Assembly: GCA_017938405.1 (NCBI GenBank)
Contig: JAGBBP010000044.1
Coordinates: forward strand, 1 to 64,000
Reading direction: 5' to 3'
From: Lachnospiraceae bacterium
Lineage (GTDB): Bacteria > Bacillota > Clostridia > Lachnospirales > Lachnospiraceae
Length of the DNA stretch: 64,000 nucleotides
Part shown: piece after piece, positions 46,454 through 53,798 of the stretch
How the letters are laid out: every line of letters begins with the position of its first letter
How positions within the stretch are numbered: the stretch's first letter is position 1
Position numbers and translations under genes: made by a program
The notes under the pieces: model-generated
Told to the model about the DNA's origin: nothing
Databases searched by the model: none
Seen by the model: only the letters and a program-made list of their open reading frames with translations

Positions 46454-47368
46454 TTACTTCGCAAGCTCTAACATCCGGTCAAGGGGTTTTACCGCCTTCT
46501 CACACAAATCTTCCGGAAGCTTCATCTCATTTTCGCCGGTTTTTAGTACATGCAGTACCTTTTCCAACGTATTTAACTTCATATCCCGACACAAATACTC
46601 TCCGCCGAAATAAAACTTCTTCTCCGGATTGTCCTCTCTGAGGCGATAGTTTACACCTTCTTCGGTACAAACGATAAATTCCATACAATCACTGTTCTTT
46701 GCAAAGGAAATCATATCTGCCGTACTTCCTACGTAATCCGCCAGCTTTACTACATTCTCCTTACATTCCGGATGTGCCATCACAAGCGCGTCCGGATGCT
46801 TCTTTTTCAGCTCCTTCACACTTGTCCCGGTAATATCCTTATGAATCGGGCAATAGCCGTCGTTTAATATCACATTCTTCTCCGGCACCTGCTCCGCTAC
46901 GAAACGCCCTAAATTCATATCCGGAATAAAGAAAATATTTTGATTCGGAAGATTCTTTACAATCTTCACTGCATTGGAAGAAGTCACGCACACATCACTG
47001 TAACTCTTAAGCTCCGCCGTGGAATTAATGTAACAAACTACCGCCAAATCCTTGTACTTCTCCCGAAGTTCTTTAATCTTCGCTACATGTGCCATATGAG
47101 CCATAGGACAATCCGCCGTCAAATCCGGCATCAACACCGTCTTTTCCGGATTCAGCATCTTTGCGCTCTCACCCATAAAGGAAACACCGCAAAAAACAAC
47201 CACATCCGCATCGGTACCCTTTGCCACCTTTGCCAGATAAAAGGAATCTCCCACATAATCCGCCAATGCCTGCAACTCCTCATTCACATAATAATGGGCC
47301 AGAATAATGGCGTTCTTCTCTTTCTTAAGCTTCTGTATTTCGTTTATTAATTGATTTTCCATAACCAT
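46454..47368 (-). CDS. nadA: Quinolinate synthase NadA
   Basis: About 304 residues. It condenses iminoaspartate with dihydroxyacetone phosphate to quinolinate and carries a [4Fe-4S] cluster. Motifs: IILAHYYVNEELQALADYVGD, VFCGVSFMGESAKML, the Cys in TADCPMAH, the Cys in MAHPECKENV, and a C-terminal Cys-containing helix. Start is uncertain: ATG at 47368 is chosen, a second ATG lies at 47362, and a TTG-initiated frame to 47401 is possible. First gene of the NAD operon. Confidence 0.95.
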   Translation of the reverse strand: MVMENQLINEIQKLKKEKNAIILAHYYVNEELQALADYVGDSFYLAKVAKGTDADVVVFCGVSFMGESAKMLNPEKTVLMPDLTADCPMAHMAHVAKIKELREKYKDLAVVCYINSTAELKSYSDVCVTSSNAVKIVKNLPNQNIFFIPDMNLGRFVAEQVPEKNVILNDGYCPIHKDITGTSVKELKKKHPDALVMAHPECKENVVKLADYVGSTADMISFAKNSDCMEFIVCTEEGVNYRLREDNPEKKFYFGGEYLCRDMKLNTLEKVLHVLKTGENEMKLPEDLCEKAVKPLDRMLELAK

Positions 47369-47429
47369 ATATGTTGTATCCCGAAAGCTTCCCGGATACA
47401 AACTCTCCCTTTTTCAAGATGATGGGCAC

Positions 47430-47458
47430 AGTATAACACAGTATTTTACATCTGTCAA
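47430..47458 (-). promoter_or_regulatory. nadABC-niaR promoter
   Basis: Minus-strand -35 TTGACA (47453-47458), 17-bp spacer, -10 TATACT (47430-47435): close to the vegetative consensus and probably strong when not repressed. Confidence 0.8.
47445..47458 (-). promoter_or_regulatory. Candidate NiaR operator
   Basis: Quasi-palindrome TTGACA-GA-TGTAAA, one position short of perfect symmetry, covering the -35 box of the nad promoter. A second TTGACA-like half lies just upstream (near 47464-47469). Overlap with the promoter and the presence of niaR in the operon suggest the operator; the exact NiaR motif of this lineage is not known to me. Confidence 0.45.
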
Positions 47459-47475
47459 GTTAAGTGTCAAGTTTT

Positions 47476-47600
47476 GTGCAGGCATTGCTTTGCACTTCCC
47501 CCACCTCGTGACTACGTCACTCGGTCGTGGGCGCGCTCGCATTTCAACGATTTTTGCAAGCTGGCTTGCAATTTCGTCTCAATGCTCACTTTGCCTGCAC
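47476..47600. repeat. 125-bp folded repeat with GTGCAGGCA/TGCCTGCAC ends
   Basis: Nine-base perfect inverted ends enclose two internal perfect hairpins (GTGAC/GTCAC near 47508-47520 and TTGCAAGC/GCTTGCAA near 47556-47573). No ORF. The right end shares 15 bases with the short repeat at 37247-37275. It looks like a non-autonomous, structured intergenic repeat (MITE- or REP-like) placed between the terminator at 47603 and the nad promoter. Confidence 0.65.
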
Positions 47601-47602
47601 GC

Positions 47603-47632
47603 AAAAAAAAGCTTGCCGTTACAGCAAGCTTT
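47603..47632 (-). terminator. Terminator after the GGDEF operon
   Basis: Perfect nine-pair stem (AAAGCTTGC/GCAAGCTTT) with a seven-base loop, followed by a run of T on the minus strand, directly after the stop codon of the gene at 47638. Confidence 0.9.
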
Positions 47633-47637
47633 CTACA

Positions 47638-48195
47638 CTATCTTGTTATCACATACCGGTACTGGTCTGCCACCTCATACCCTTCTACTGTCTCGATTTT
47701 AATTTCCCGGTTATAGATATCCCGGATCATCTCCGGTTGAAATTCCTCAATCGACATCTTCTTGGTATGTATATTCGGCGTTTCTCCCACACCCATAAAG
47801 ATGTGCCAGATTTCCACCTCGTCCGTATGTTTTAAATTCTCTTTAATATATTCGATGACTTTCTTTGCACGTCCTTCCGTATAACGCACCCATTCCAAAT
47901 ACACCGCGTATTTCTTTTCGGTATAAATATCACCAAACCCTTCTACCGGGTATAAAGCATAATCATCGTCATGGTCTCCGTCCTTTATTTCTCTTGTCTC
48001 GGTATTAATCTCGATATCACGGTCGGAATATAACATCACATCCGGTTCGTCCTTATCAAATTCCGGGGCCAGATAGTGTTCCGGAATATCCTTTATTCCC
48101 ATGGCAAGTGCCTCATTTACCGACAGTGTGATGTCGTGGGGATTTTTCTTCGGTTCCAACGGGTAATCCGATGCAATATAGGTACAATAACTCAT
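47638..48195 (-). CDS. Hypothetical 185-residue protein downstream of a GGDEF gene
   Basis: Begins MSYCTYIASDYPL and has no signal peptide or membrane segment. It is acidic, with a DGDHDDDY patch and scattered Trp and Tyr, and contains a region like KVIEYIKENLKHTDEVEIWHIFMG. I recognise no named family. The ATG at 48195 follows AGGTGAT; a GTG nine bases earlier is less likely. It lies 13 bases after the GGDEF gene and before a strong terminator, so the two are co-transcribed; a functional link to c-di-GMP is possible but unshown. Confidence 0.8.
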   Translation of the reverse strand: MSYCTYIASDYPLEPKKNPHDITLSVNEALAMGIKDIPEHYLAPEFDKDEPDVMLYSDRDIEINTETREIKDGDHDDDYALYPVEGFGDIYTEKKYAVYLEWVRYTEGRAKKVIEYIKENLKHTDEVEIWHIFMGVGETPNIHTKKMSIEEFQPEMIRDIYNREIKIETVEGYEVADQYRYVITR

Positions 48196-48208
48196 TTTTA
48201 TCACCTAT

Positions 48209-49756
48209 TTATGCCTTTCCTGCGACTTCCGCTTTTCTTCTGCGCTTATTTTCATACATTCGTTCATCTGCAATCTTTAACATTTCCTCATAAGACAGTC
48301 CTTCGTCTAACATACAATATCCCAATGAGAACCGAAGGGGTACCGTAAGATTTTCGTCAAGACGTGCAGTACTGTGACCCTGAATATATTCAATGGTACG
48401 AATGGTATTTGTTAACTCATCCTCCGCAGCGTAATCGTATAAGAACAACACAAACTCATCTCCTCCGATGCGGGCCGACAAACTACTCTGAATACCGAAA
48501 TTATTGATTACACTACCGATTTTCTTTAAATAAGCATCACCCATCTCGTGACCGTAATTGTCATTGATTCCCTTCAAACCATCCGCATCAATCATAACCA
48601 ATGCAGCATATCCCATCTTCTCCAGCTTTTGGAACAAAGGAGCTATCTGTGCCTCCATACCTCTGCGATTATATAAACCGGTCAACAAATCCACATCCCG
48701 CTCCGCTTCGATTTGTCTGCGTTTGATTATCTCATCCGTTACATCGATTACAACACCGAACACTTCTTTTCCGATTTCCATTTCTTCTAACTTCACATAC
48801 TGCTCCGGCTCTTCGGAAAGGACAAATACCCCCTGTTCTTCCGCATACGGATTTGTGCGTACCTTTTCAATGAACTCATTAAATAACACATAATCCGAAG
48901 TTAACAATCTCCACTCATCCAGTTCCAGGGAGAAAATACGCGGAATGTATTCGGTACAATGTACCGGCTTTGCTCCTTTTCTGTACTCATAAACGCCGAT
49001 AAACATGTTTGTCTTGCTGAGTACATAAGAAATCTTACTGGTAGAGTCCGAAAGACTGCCTACCATGGTATTGATGTAATCACTCAGTTCGGAAAATTCC
49101 TCACTGGTGCGAATATCGATTTTTACATCCATATCCCCTTCCGTAATTTTACTGAGTTCATCATTGATTTGATGAATGCCGTCCACCACATAACGATTCA
49201 TATAACGACTAACCACATAAGTCATAATGCAGGTAATCATAAGAGAACAAAAGCAAGCAGATAACGCGGTAGGCGGAACACGCTGATACATCCGGTTACA
49301 ATCCACACAACGGCCTACAAACTCGTTACCTATTTTCTGAAACACACAATAATACAAGTTTCCGTTGATTTTTTCATAAAATCCGTCGGTATCTTCTGTT
49401 ATCTTTTTCATACGGAATCCCATCTCTTCACAGGAACTACCTAACGCAGACTTTACCGTTGTTCCCAGCACTTTCCCGTCTTCCCCCGAAATCACATAGT
49501 AATCCGCATCGGAGTTCACCTGAATCACCGAAAACATATTGGAATATTCGCCACCTTCTCCGGTATCCTTCTCCTCCGAAATTACATGTTCTGTAATAAA
49601 ATGTTCAATTTGATCCAAAACTTCAATGGATTTCTCATACTCTCTGCGCCGTTCTCCAAATATCTGTACGCCCACAACAAAAGCCAGAATCACAATCATC
49701 ATCGTTCCGGTCACCTGCAACATATATTGACGAATTCTCTTCTTTAGCGGCTTCAT
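48209..49756 (-). CDS. Membrane-bound diguanylate cyclase (sensor-HAMP-PAS-like-GGDEF)
   Basis: 515 residues from the ATG at 49756, which has AGGGGGA upstream. A membrane helix (about 12-34), an extracytoplasmic sensor region (about 35-155), a second helix (about 156-180), a HAMP-like segment (about 180-232), a PAS-like region (about 240-345) and a C-terminal GGDEF domain. The signature is intact (GGDEF at 431-435), so c-di-GMP synthesis is expected. The RxxD inhibitory site expected just before the signature is absent (the stretch reads IQSSLSARI). The product could act on the PilZ protein of the flagellar operon. Confidence 0.92.
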   Translation of the reverse strand: MKPLKKRIRQYMLQVTGTMMIVILAFVVGVQIFGERRREYEKSIEVLDQIEHFITEHVISEEKDTGEGGEYSNMFSVIQVNSDADYYVISGEDGKVLGTTVKSALGSSCEEMGFRMKKITEDTDGFYEKINGNLYYCVFQKIGNEFVGRCVDCNRMYQRVPPTALSACFCSLMITCIMTYVVSRYMNRYVVDGIHQINDELSKITEGDMDVKIDIRTSEEFSELSDYINTMVGSLSDSTSKISYVLSKTNMFIGVYEYRKGAKPVHCTEYIPRIFSLELDEWRLLTSDYVLFNEFIEKVRTNPYAEEQGVFVLSEEPEQYVKLEEMEIGKEVFGVVIDVTDEIIKRRQIEAERDVDLLTGLYNRRGMEAQIAPLFQKLEKMGYAALVMIDADGLKGINDNYGHEMGDAYLKKIGSVINNFGIQSSLSARIGGDEFVLFLYDYAAEDELTNTIRTIEYIQGHSTARLDENLTVPLRFSLGYCMLDEGLSYEEMLKIADERMYENKRRRKAEVAGKA

Positions 49757-49794
49757 AATATCCCCCTCTTCGGTAAAACCAAACCCATAATAAA

Positions 49795-49823
49795 ACTTTA
49801 TCACAAAGCGTCCTTTTCGTCAA
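49795..49823 (-). promoter_or_regulatory. Promoter of the GGDEF operon
   Basis: Minus-strand -35 TTGACG (49818-49823), 17-bp spacer, -10 TAAAGT (49795-49800). It lies in the 123-base divergent gap shared with the plus-strand gene at 49880. Confidence 0.6.
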
Positions 49824-49879
49824 TATTTTCACGAAACAACATATAGTATATATATACTGCTTTTCGGAGGAATTTCCCC

Positions 49880-50140
49880 ATGCGACTTTGCGATTTACGT
49901 CAAAAGGAAGTTATCAACTGCAGAGACTGTGCCCGTCTGGGCTTTGTCGGTGACGTGGAGTTTAACCTTTGTACCGGATGCTTAGAAAAAATCATTGTAC
50001 CGGGACCGGGCAAATTCTTCGGATTTTGGGGCGATTCCTGCGAATATGTCATCCCTTGGTGCAACATCAAGCAAATCGGTCCGGATATTATTCTCGTGGA
50101 CATCGAATGCAAAACAGCCCTGCGGGATCATCATGGTTGA
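49880..50140 (+). CDS. YlmC/YmxH family sporulation protein (PRC-barrel)
   Basis: 86 residues, the only plus-strand gene. The family pattern is clear: MRLCDLRQKEVIN, RLGFVGDVEF, IIVPGPGKFFGFWG and YVIPWCNIKQIGPDIILVD, a single PRC-barrel domain. YlmC/YmxH proteins are linked to sporulation in Bacillus and Clostridia, with no defined activity. Unusual here are seven Cys, including two CxxC pairs (14/17 and 31/34), which could bind zinc. GGAGG lies nine bases before the ATG. A CATATAGT box upstream recalls sporulation-sigma -10 elements, but its -35 spacing is poor. Confidence 0.9.
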   Translation: MRLCDLRQKEVINCRDCARLGFVGDVEFNLCTGCLEKIIVPGPGKFFGFWGDSCEYVIPWCNIKQIGPDIILVDIECKTALRDHHG

Positions 50141-50152
50141 TGTTTACAGGGC
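50117..50152 (-). terminator. Candidate convergent terminator
   Basis: GCCCTG/CAGGGC stem with an inner ATCA/TGAT pairing. On the minus strand it is followed by TGTTTTG, so it could end the transcript of the gene at 50163. It overlaps the last codons of the plus-strand gene. Confidence 0.45.
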
Positions 50153-50162
50153 CGTCAAAATA

Positions 50163-51182
50163 CTATTTGCTTGTAATCCGGTTTACATTTTTAATCAGCA
50201 CCGAAATCGTTCCGTCCTGATTGGTAATAAACTCCACATGTTGCTTATTATTATACTCCTCCATCGGAATATTAATCTCGATTCCGCTGTCGGTGGTAAG
50301 GAACTGCTTTTCAAACTTCTTTGTGGTCTTCTCGCTCTGGATTTTAATTTCTTCCTTCGGAAGCTTGTACTTCTCAAGCTTCTCCACAAATTCTTCTTTA
50401 ATTTCCGGTGCCGCTTCTTTAAACACCTTTTCTACGATTTCTTCTACCTTAATCGGGCCTTCGGTCTTGGCACATTCCTCGTGAAGCACACTCTTCGTCT
50501 TCATCTTCTGCTCGAAATCGTCGTCATAATACTTCTTGTTAATCTGCTCCACTGCTTTCGTCACAAGATCCAGCTTCGTCTTCTGGGACATTCTGGCGTG
50601 GCAATGCAAAAACAGCTCAGAAAGATAGTTGACCTTTTCTCCGTTTACCGGAAACTTCTTCTCCACCAAACGAACCGCATCTCCCTCCAAGTCAATGAGT
50701 ACCGCCTCCGAAAGCTTACCTCCTGCTAACGGCAGGGCCGCTGTCTGCTTCATGACCTCGTTGATGTTCTCGTCCTGTTCCCCGAGAGACGTATAGTGCA
50801 CATACACTTCCTTGTAATTCATCTTCAAGATAGCCAGATGTTTCCTGGACTCCACCTGAAAGGTTACAAAAAAAACATCGCCCGCCGGAATATCGATATT
50901 GGAATTCATAATCTCGTAAAGCTTTCCCGCAAGCTGTTTGCTGACCGGAATCAGGTTCTCCTCCCGGAAATCCCGAAGCGCCGCATACACCTCGGAAGAT
51001 TCCGTATCAAACACACAATTCTTCAAATCATCCCCGGACAACAGCTTATAAATATGATTCCGTAAAAAATCACACAAATCCGGACCCATTTCCAGCAGAG
51101 AATCCGAAAGTACAGGCATCCCCACCATGGAATCCAAAATATGAATGACCGCTTCTCTGATAATAATATCGTCTTTTTCCAT
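50163..51182 (-). CDS. Nucleoid-associated protein (NdpA/YejK-like)
   Basis: 339 residues from the ATG at 51182, preceded by AGGAG; codons up to 51224 overlap the HD gene. The N-terminal IIIREAVIHILDS and the middle FVTFQVESRKHLAILKMNY block match the 37-kDa nucleoid-associated protein family, whose enteric member YejK binds DNA and topoisomerases. The C-terminal half is Lys/Glu-rich and helical. It is the last gene of the run starting with the Nudix gene. Confidence 0.8.
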   Translation of the reverse strand: MEKDDIIIREAVIHILDSMVGMPVLSDSLLEMGPDLCDFLRNHIYKLLSGDDLKNCVFDTESSEVYAALRDFREENLIPVSKQLAGKLYEIMNSNIDIPAGDVFFVTFQVESRKHLAILKMNYKEVYVHYTSLGEQDENINEVMKQTAALPLAGGKLSEAVLIDLEGDAVRLVEKKFPVNGEKVNYLSELFLHCHARMSQKTKLDLVTKAVEQINKKYYDDDFEQKMKTKSVLHEECAKTEGPIKVEEIVEKVFKEAAPEIKEEFVEKLEKYKLPKEEIKIQSEKTTKKFEKQFLTTDSGIEINIPMEEYNNKQHVEFITNQDGTISVLIKNVNRITSK

Positions 51183-51213
51183 TGTTTTTCTCCTGTTCTT
51201 TATTCTATAAATG

Positions 51214-51771
51214 TTACTCTCCAATCTTTTTCAAGGTATCTTTCCGTATTTCTTTCCGCAGTTCTTTCAGATATTCCGAAAAAGCCACCTTGTCATCGGC
51301 ATAGGTTTTGTTTAGCTCATACTCCCTCGGTATCCAGGTGGACAAATCGGAAAAATTGTGCTGAATCACCGCTTCCAATCCGTCAATTGCCTTATATACC
51401 TTGGCTTCAATTGTTTCCCTCTTCGCCATTTCCTCATACAATGCAAACATTTCGTCAGAATACTTCGGAGGAAGCGTCTTCACCCAGCCGGAAAGCTGTT
51501 CTTCTTCCGTCTTCTCATTTTCTCCGGTTTTTTCAAAGGACGGAATATCCCCGGTAAAGGCTTCTCCCAAATCGTGAATAATGCACATCCGAATCACCTT
51601 GTCCATATCCACTTCCGGAAATTCATCCCTCATAAAAAACGCCATAAGCGTCATCATCCAGCTATGTTCGGCAACACTTTCATGCCGACCTTGTCTTGTA
51701 TAACAATGGCGCGTGGTATCCTTTAACCGTTCCGCCACATTTAAGGCATCCAGTAATGCTCTTGGTTCCAT
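51214..51771 (-). CDS. HD-domain hydrolase, YfbR/HDDC2-like 5'-nucleotidase
   Basis: 185 residues, one HD domain. Metal ligands can be read as His36 (SVAEHSW), His66-Asp67 (IIHDLGEAFTGDIP) and Asp130 (KAIDGLEA), the same set as in YfbR, a 5'-deoxynucleotidase. The DLGEAFTGDIP stretch is characteristic of the HDDC2/YfbR group. Substrate is likely a nucleoside 5'-monophosphate. Company of RdgB-like and Nudix genes suggests nucleotide-pool cleaning. Confidence 0.88.
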   Translation of the reverse strand: MEPRALLDALNVAERLKDTTRHCYTRQGRHESVAEHSWMMTLMAFFMRDEFPEVDMDKVIRMCIIHDLGEAFTGDIPSFEKTGENEKTEEEQLSGWVKTLPPKYSDEMFALYEEMAKRETIEAKVYKAIDGLEAVIQHNFSDLSTWIPREYELNKTYADDKVAFSEYLKELRKEIRKDTLKKIGE

Positions 51772-51796
51772 AAGACCTCCTATATCAACCAGATAT

Positions 51797-51982
51797 CTAC
51801 ATATCCAAGATTATCTTTTTACAATTCATACAACACTGCGCCGGCAGTTCATTCTGCGTAAAACTCTTTTTACAATCCAGTAAGGTTCCCTTTTTTTCAC
51901 CCTTTTTCACCCACAGGGGAACCATACGTGAAACCAATGCGCCTTCTTCCATCTCACTACCGCAATACGGGCAATTCATCAT
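51797..51982 (-). CDS. Small zinc-ribbon protein (DUF6487-like)
   Basis: 61 residues. Two Cys pairs, MNCPYCGSEM at the start and CCMNCKK near the end, frame a short basic beta region, giving a zinc ribbon. GGAGG lies eight bases before the first ATG. Small stand-alone proteins of this form are common in Lachnospiraceae; function unknown. Gaps of 22 to 25 bases to both neighbours suggest an operon. Confidence 0.8.
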   Translation of the reverse strand: MMNCPYCGSEMEEGALVSRMVPLWVKKGEKKGTLLDCKKSFTQNELPAQCCMNCKKIILDM

Positions 51983-52004
51983 AGGCTTATCCTCCGTTTA
52001 TTTT

Positions 52005-52877
52005 TTATACATTCCATATGCTTTTTTCCGGGGAACACCACCCCGACACATAATCCAGAATATCCGCAATAAAATCATAAGAAATGTCGTCTTCCAAGCT
52101 TTTAAAATACTCGGACAACACCCTGTACACACCGTCTTTATCTACATCCAAATCATGCAATTGTACCAACAGTTCATGGCCCTGTTCAAGATAAGTGCTA
52201 TATTCTTCTTCCGTGACAGTCGAAGACAATTTCTTAATCTGTTCCGTAATTTCTTCCATACGATTCATTTTTCTCTCCTCAAGTGCCATAGTAAAAAACA
52301 CCCGCACCCCATCATCCACCGACGTACTTACATCCTTTACTTCCAAATCATAGTAATATTTTCCGGTAGCAATGTCTACCGACAGAGAATCTAACGGAAA
52401 GCCTTTCACACGCTTTTCATGAGGCTTTGCAACCAATACAAAAGACTCCGTAGCAATGGACATATCCATGCTGGAATAGTGATGTTCACCGTCCAAAATA
52501 AAGTAAATCGCATTCCGGTACCGCCCGGTAATCTTTCCACCGTGCGCTTCTGCCAAAGCAGAATAATACTCTATCATTTCCTCGTCCGTCAGCTCTTTTC
52601 CGCCAATTCTACGGACGTGAAGCCCCGGCTGTTCCTCTGTCGTAATCTCCTCAAAATACAGCCCGCTGTCACAGGAAAACACCGGAATATGGAACGCTTC
52701 ATAATAGGCTCTAGCCTTAATCTCCGCGTTTTGAAGCGGTGTCGTCCCGTCTTCCTTAATCTTCGGAAGCGCCTCTTCCAAATCATTCAAACCGATAAGC
52801 TCTATATCAAAATCCTTTAAGGCATTTTTCATTGCCTGAAGCTTGCCGTTATTTGTCGTACCGTATAGCAGTTTCAT
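52005..52877 (-). CDS. RdgB/HAM1-like nucleotide pyrophosphatase fused to an unknown helical domain
   Basis: 290 residues. The first 200 resemble non-canonical purine NTP pyrophosphatases (ITPase): GTTNNGKL at 6-13, EDGTTPLQNAEIKA at 42-55, and the catalytic-type Asp70 in CDSGLYFE. The fold is divergent: the usual GFGYDP loop reads GFPLDSLS. A C-terminal extension (about 206-290) is mostly helical and ends in a segment with YDFIADILDY and GWCSPEKSIW that I cannot place. Ordinary RdgB proteins stop near residue 200. Role in removing ITP/XTP-like nucleotides is inferred from the N-terminal part. Confidence 0.82.
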   Translation of the reverse strand: MKLLYGTTNNGKLQAMKNALKDFDIELIGLNDLEEALPKIKEDGTTPLQNAEIKARAYYEAFHIPVFSCDSGLYFEEITTEEQPGLHVRRIGGKELTDEEMIEYYSALAEAHGGKITGRYRNAIYFILDGEHHYSSMDMSIATESFVLVAKPHEKRVKGFPLDSLSVDIATGKYYYDLEVKDVSTSVDDGVRVFFTMALEERKMNRMEEITEQIKKLSSTVTEEEYSTYLEQGHELLVQLHDLDVDKDGVYRVLSEYFKSLEDDISYDFIADILDYVSGWCSPEKSIWNV

Positions 52878-52928
52878 CTTCCCCTCCGCGTAATACCGTG
52901 ATTTTCCCTGTTCTTTATCAACTACATT

Positions 52929-53408
52929 TTACTCCCGGTAAATAAAATGCTGTACCCCTTGATCCATTTGATTTATAAGTTCCACCACATTGGTTGGGTA
53001 GACTTCTATATTCTCCAATTCCGGTACCGGAACCCAGTGAAATTCCAAATCAAAGTTTCTTCCTTCTAATTTTTCTTTTCCTAAAAACATACCTTCAAAC
53101 GGAATGTTATCGGATGTAATCTCCACCATATAGTAAAGGCAGATTTGATGACACGGTTTATTGCCCCATGGGAAGAAAATCTCTGCCACCCACTTTAAAT
53201 CGCCTACCGAAATATCAACCCCGATTTCCTCTTGAAACTCTCTAAGAAGCGTCTGTGCATTGGTTTCTCCAAAGGCAACATGTCCCCCCGGAAAAGCAAA
53301 TGCGGTATCGTTGGTAGGCTTTTGCAACAATACCTTCCCATTCTGTATACAAATACCTGCCACCCGGTACGAAAACACATATTCCTCAGTACGAAATAAA
53401 ATATCCAT
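52929..53408 (-). CDS. Nudix hydrolase
   Basis: 159 residues, one Nudix domain. The Nudix box is complete: GGHVAFGETNAQTLLREF followed by QEEIGVD (about 41-65), with the REF-QEE metal-binding glutamates. The later GRNFDLEFHWVPVPEL stretch is typical of the Ap4A/NTP-type members. Substrate cannot be told. First gene of the run that continues with the RdgB-like, zinc-ribbon, HD and nucleoid proteins. Confidence 0.92.
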   Translation of the reverse strand: MDILFRTEEYVFSYRVAGICIQNGKVLLQKPTNDTAFAFPGGHVAFGETNAQTLLREFQEEIGVDISVGDLKWVAEIFFPWGNKPCHQICLYYMVEITSDNIPFEGMFLGKEKLEGRNFDLEFHWVPVPELENIEVYPTNVVELINQMDQGVQHFIYRE

Positions 53409-53511
53409 GCGTTATCTCCCCTCTACAAATTTAAATTTTTGTTTTCTCAGACTCCGGCAAATATCCTCGTCTTCTCAGCATACAATCTGATTCAGCACCC
53501 TTTTAAGTATC

Positions 53512-53769
53512 TATATAAGGTCAAAAAGTGGATTTTTCTTAAGAGAACCATAAAGAGACGTCAGAAAAAGCGGAACGCATCCGTTCCGCTTTTTACTCCG
53601 TAGGATGCGCACTCGCGCAAGTTGTAATTGTCGCAAGCGACTGCGCTCGGCGCAAAAGTTTCGCAAGCGAAACTTTAATTTATGAGGTTCTTTCGAGCTT
53701 AGTGTCTGCTACGTTTCTGCACGAACGAGAGCGCGTTCACGTAGAAAAACTCCACTTCTTGACCTATAT
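53512..53769. mobile_element. 258-bp MITE-like element with about 26-bp terminal inverted repeats
   Basis: The left end (53512-53538, TATAAGGTCAAAAAGTGGA and following T-run) and the right end (53743-53769) are inverted copies of each other over about 26 bases, with two substitutions/indels. Inside are several palindromes: a 13-pair hairpin (53565-53594), GTCGCAAGCGAC (53630-53641), a ten-pair repeat (53655-53676) and CTACGT/ACGTAG (53709-53744). No ORF of note. It looks like a non-autonomous element carrying the fhs terminator. The rest of the gap 53409-53798 holds no gene I can support. Confidence 0.6.
53565..53594 (-). terminator. Terminator serving fhs
   Basis: Perfect 13-pair stem with a four-base loop, A-run on one side and T-run on the other, so it can work in both directions. 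On the minus strand it lies about 205 bases after fhs, inside the MITE-like element. Confidence 0.8.
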
Positions 53770-53798
53770 TAATTTAATAGCTGAATCAGATGCCTTTG

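Noticed and set aside
53409..53798. tRNA or riboswitch in the large gap before fhs
   Set aside because: The palindromes do not fit a tRNA cloverleaf or a riboswitch known to me and are better explained by an element with inverted-repeat ends.
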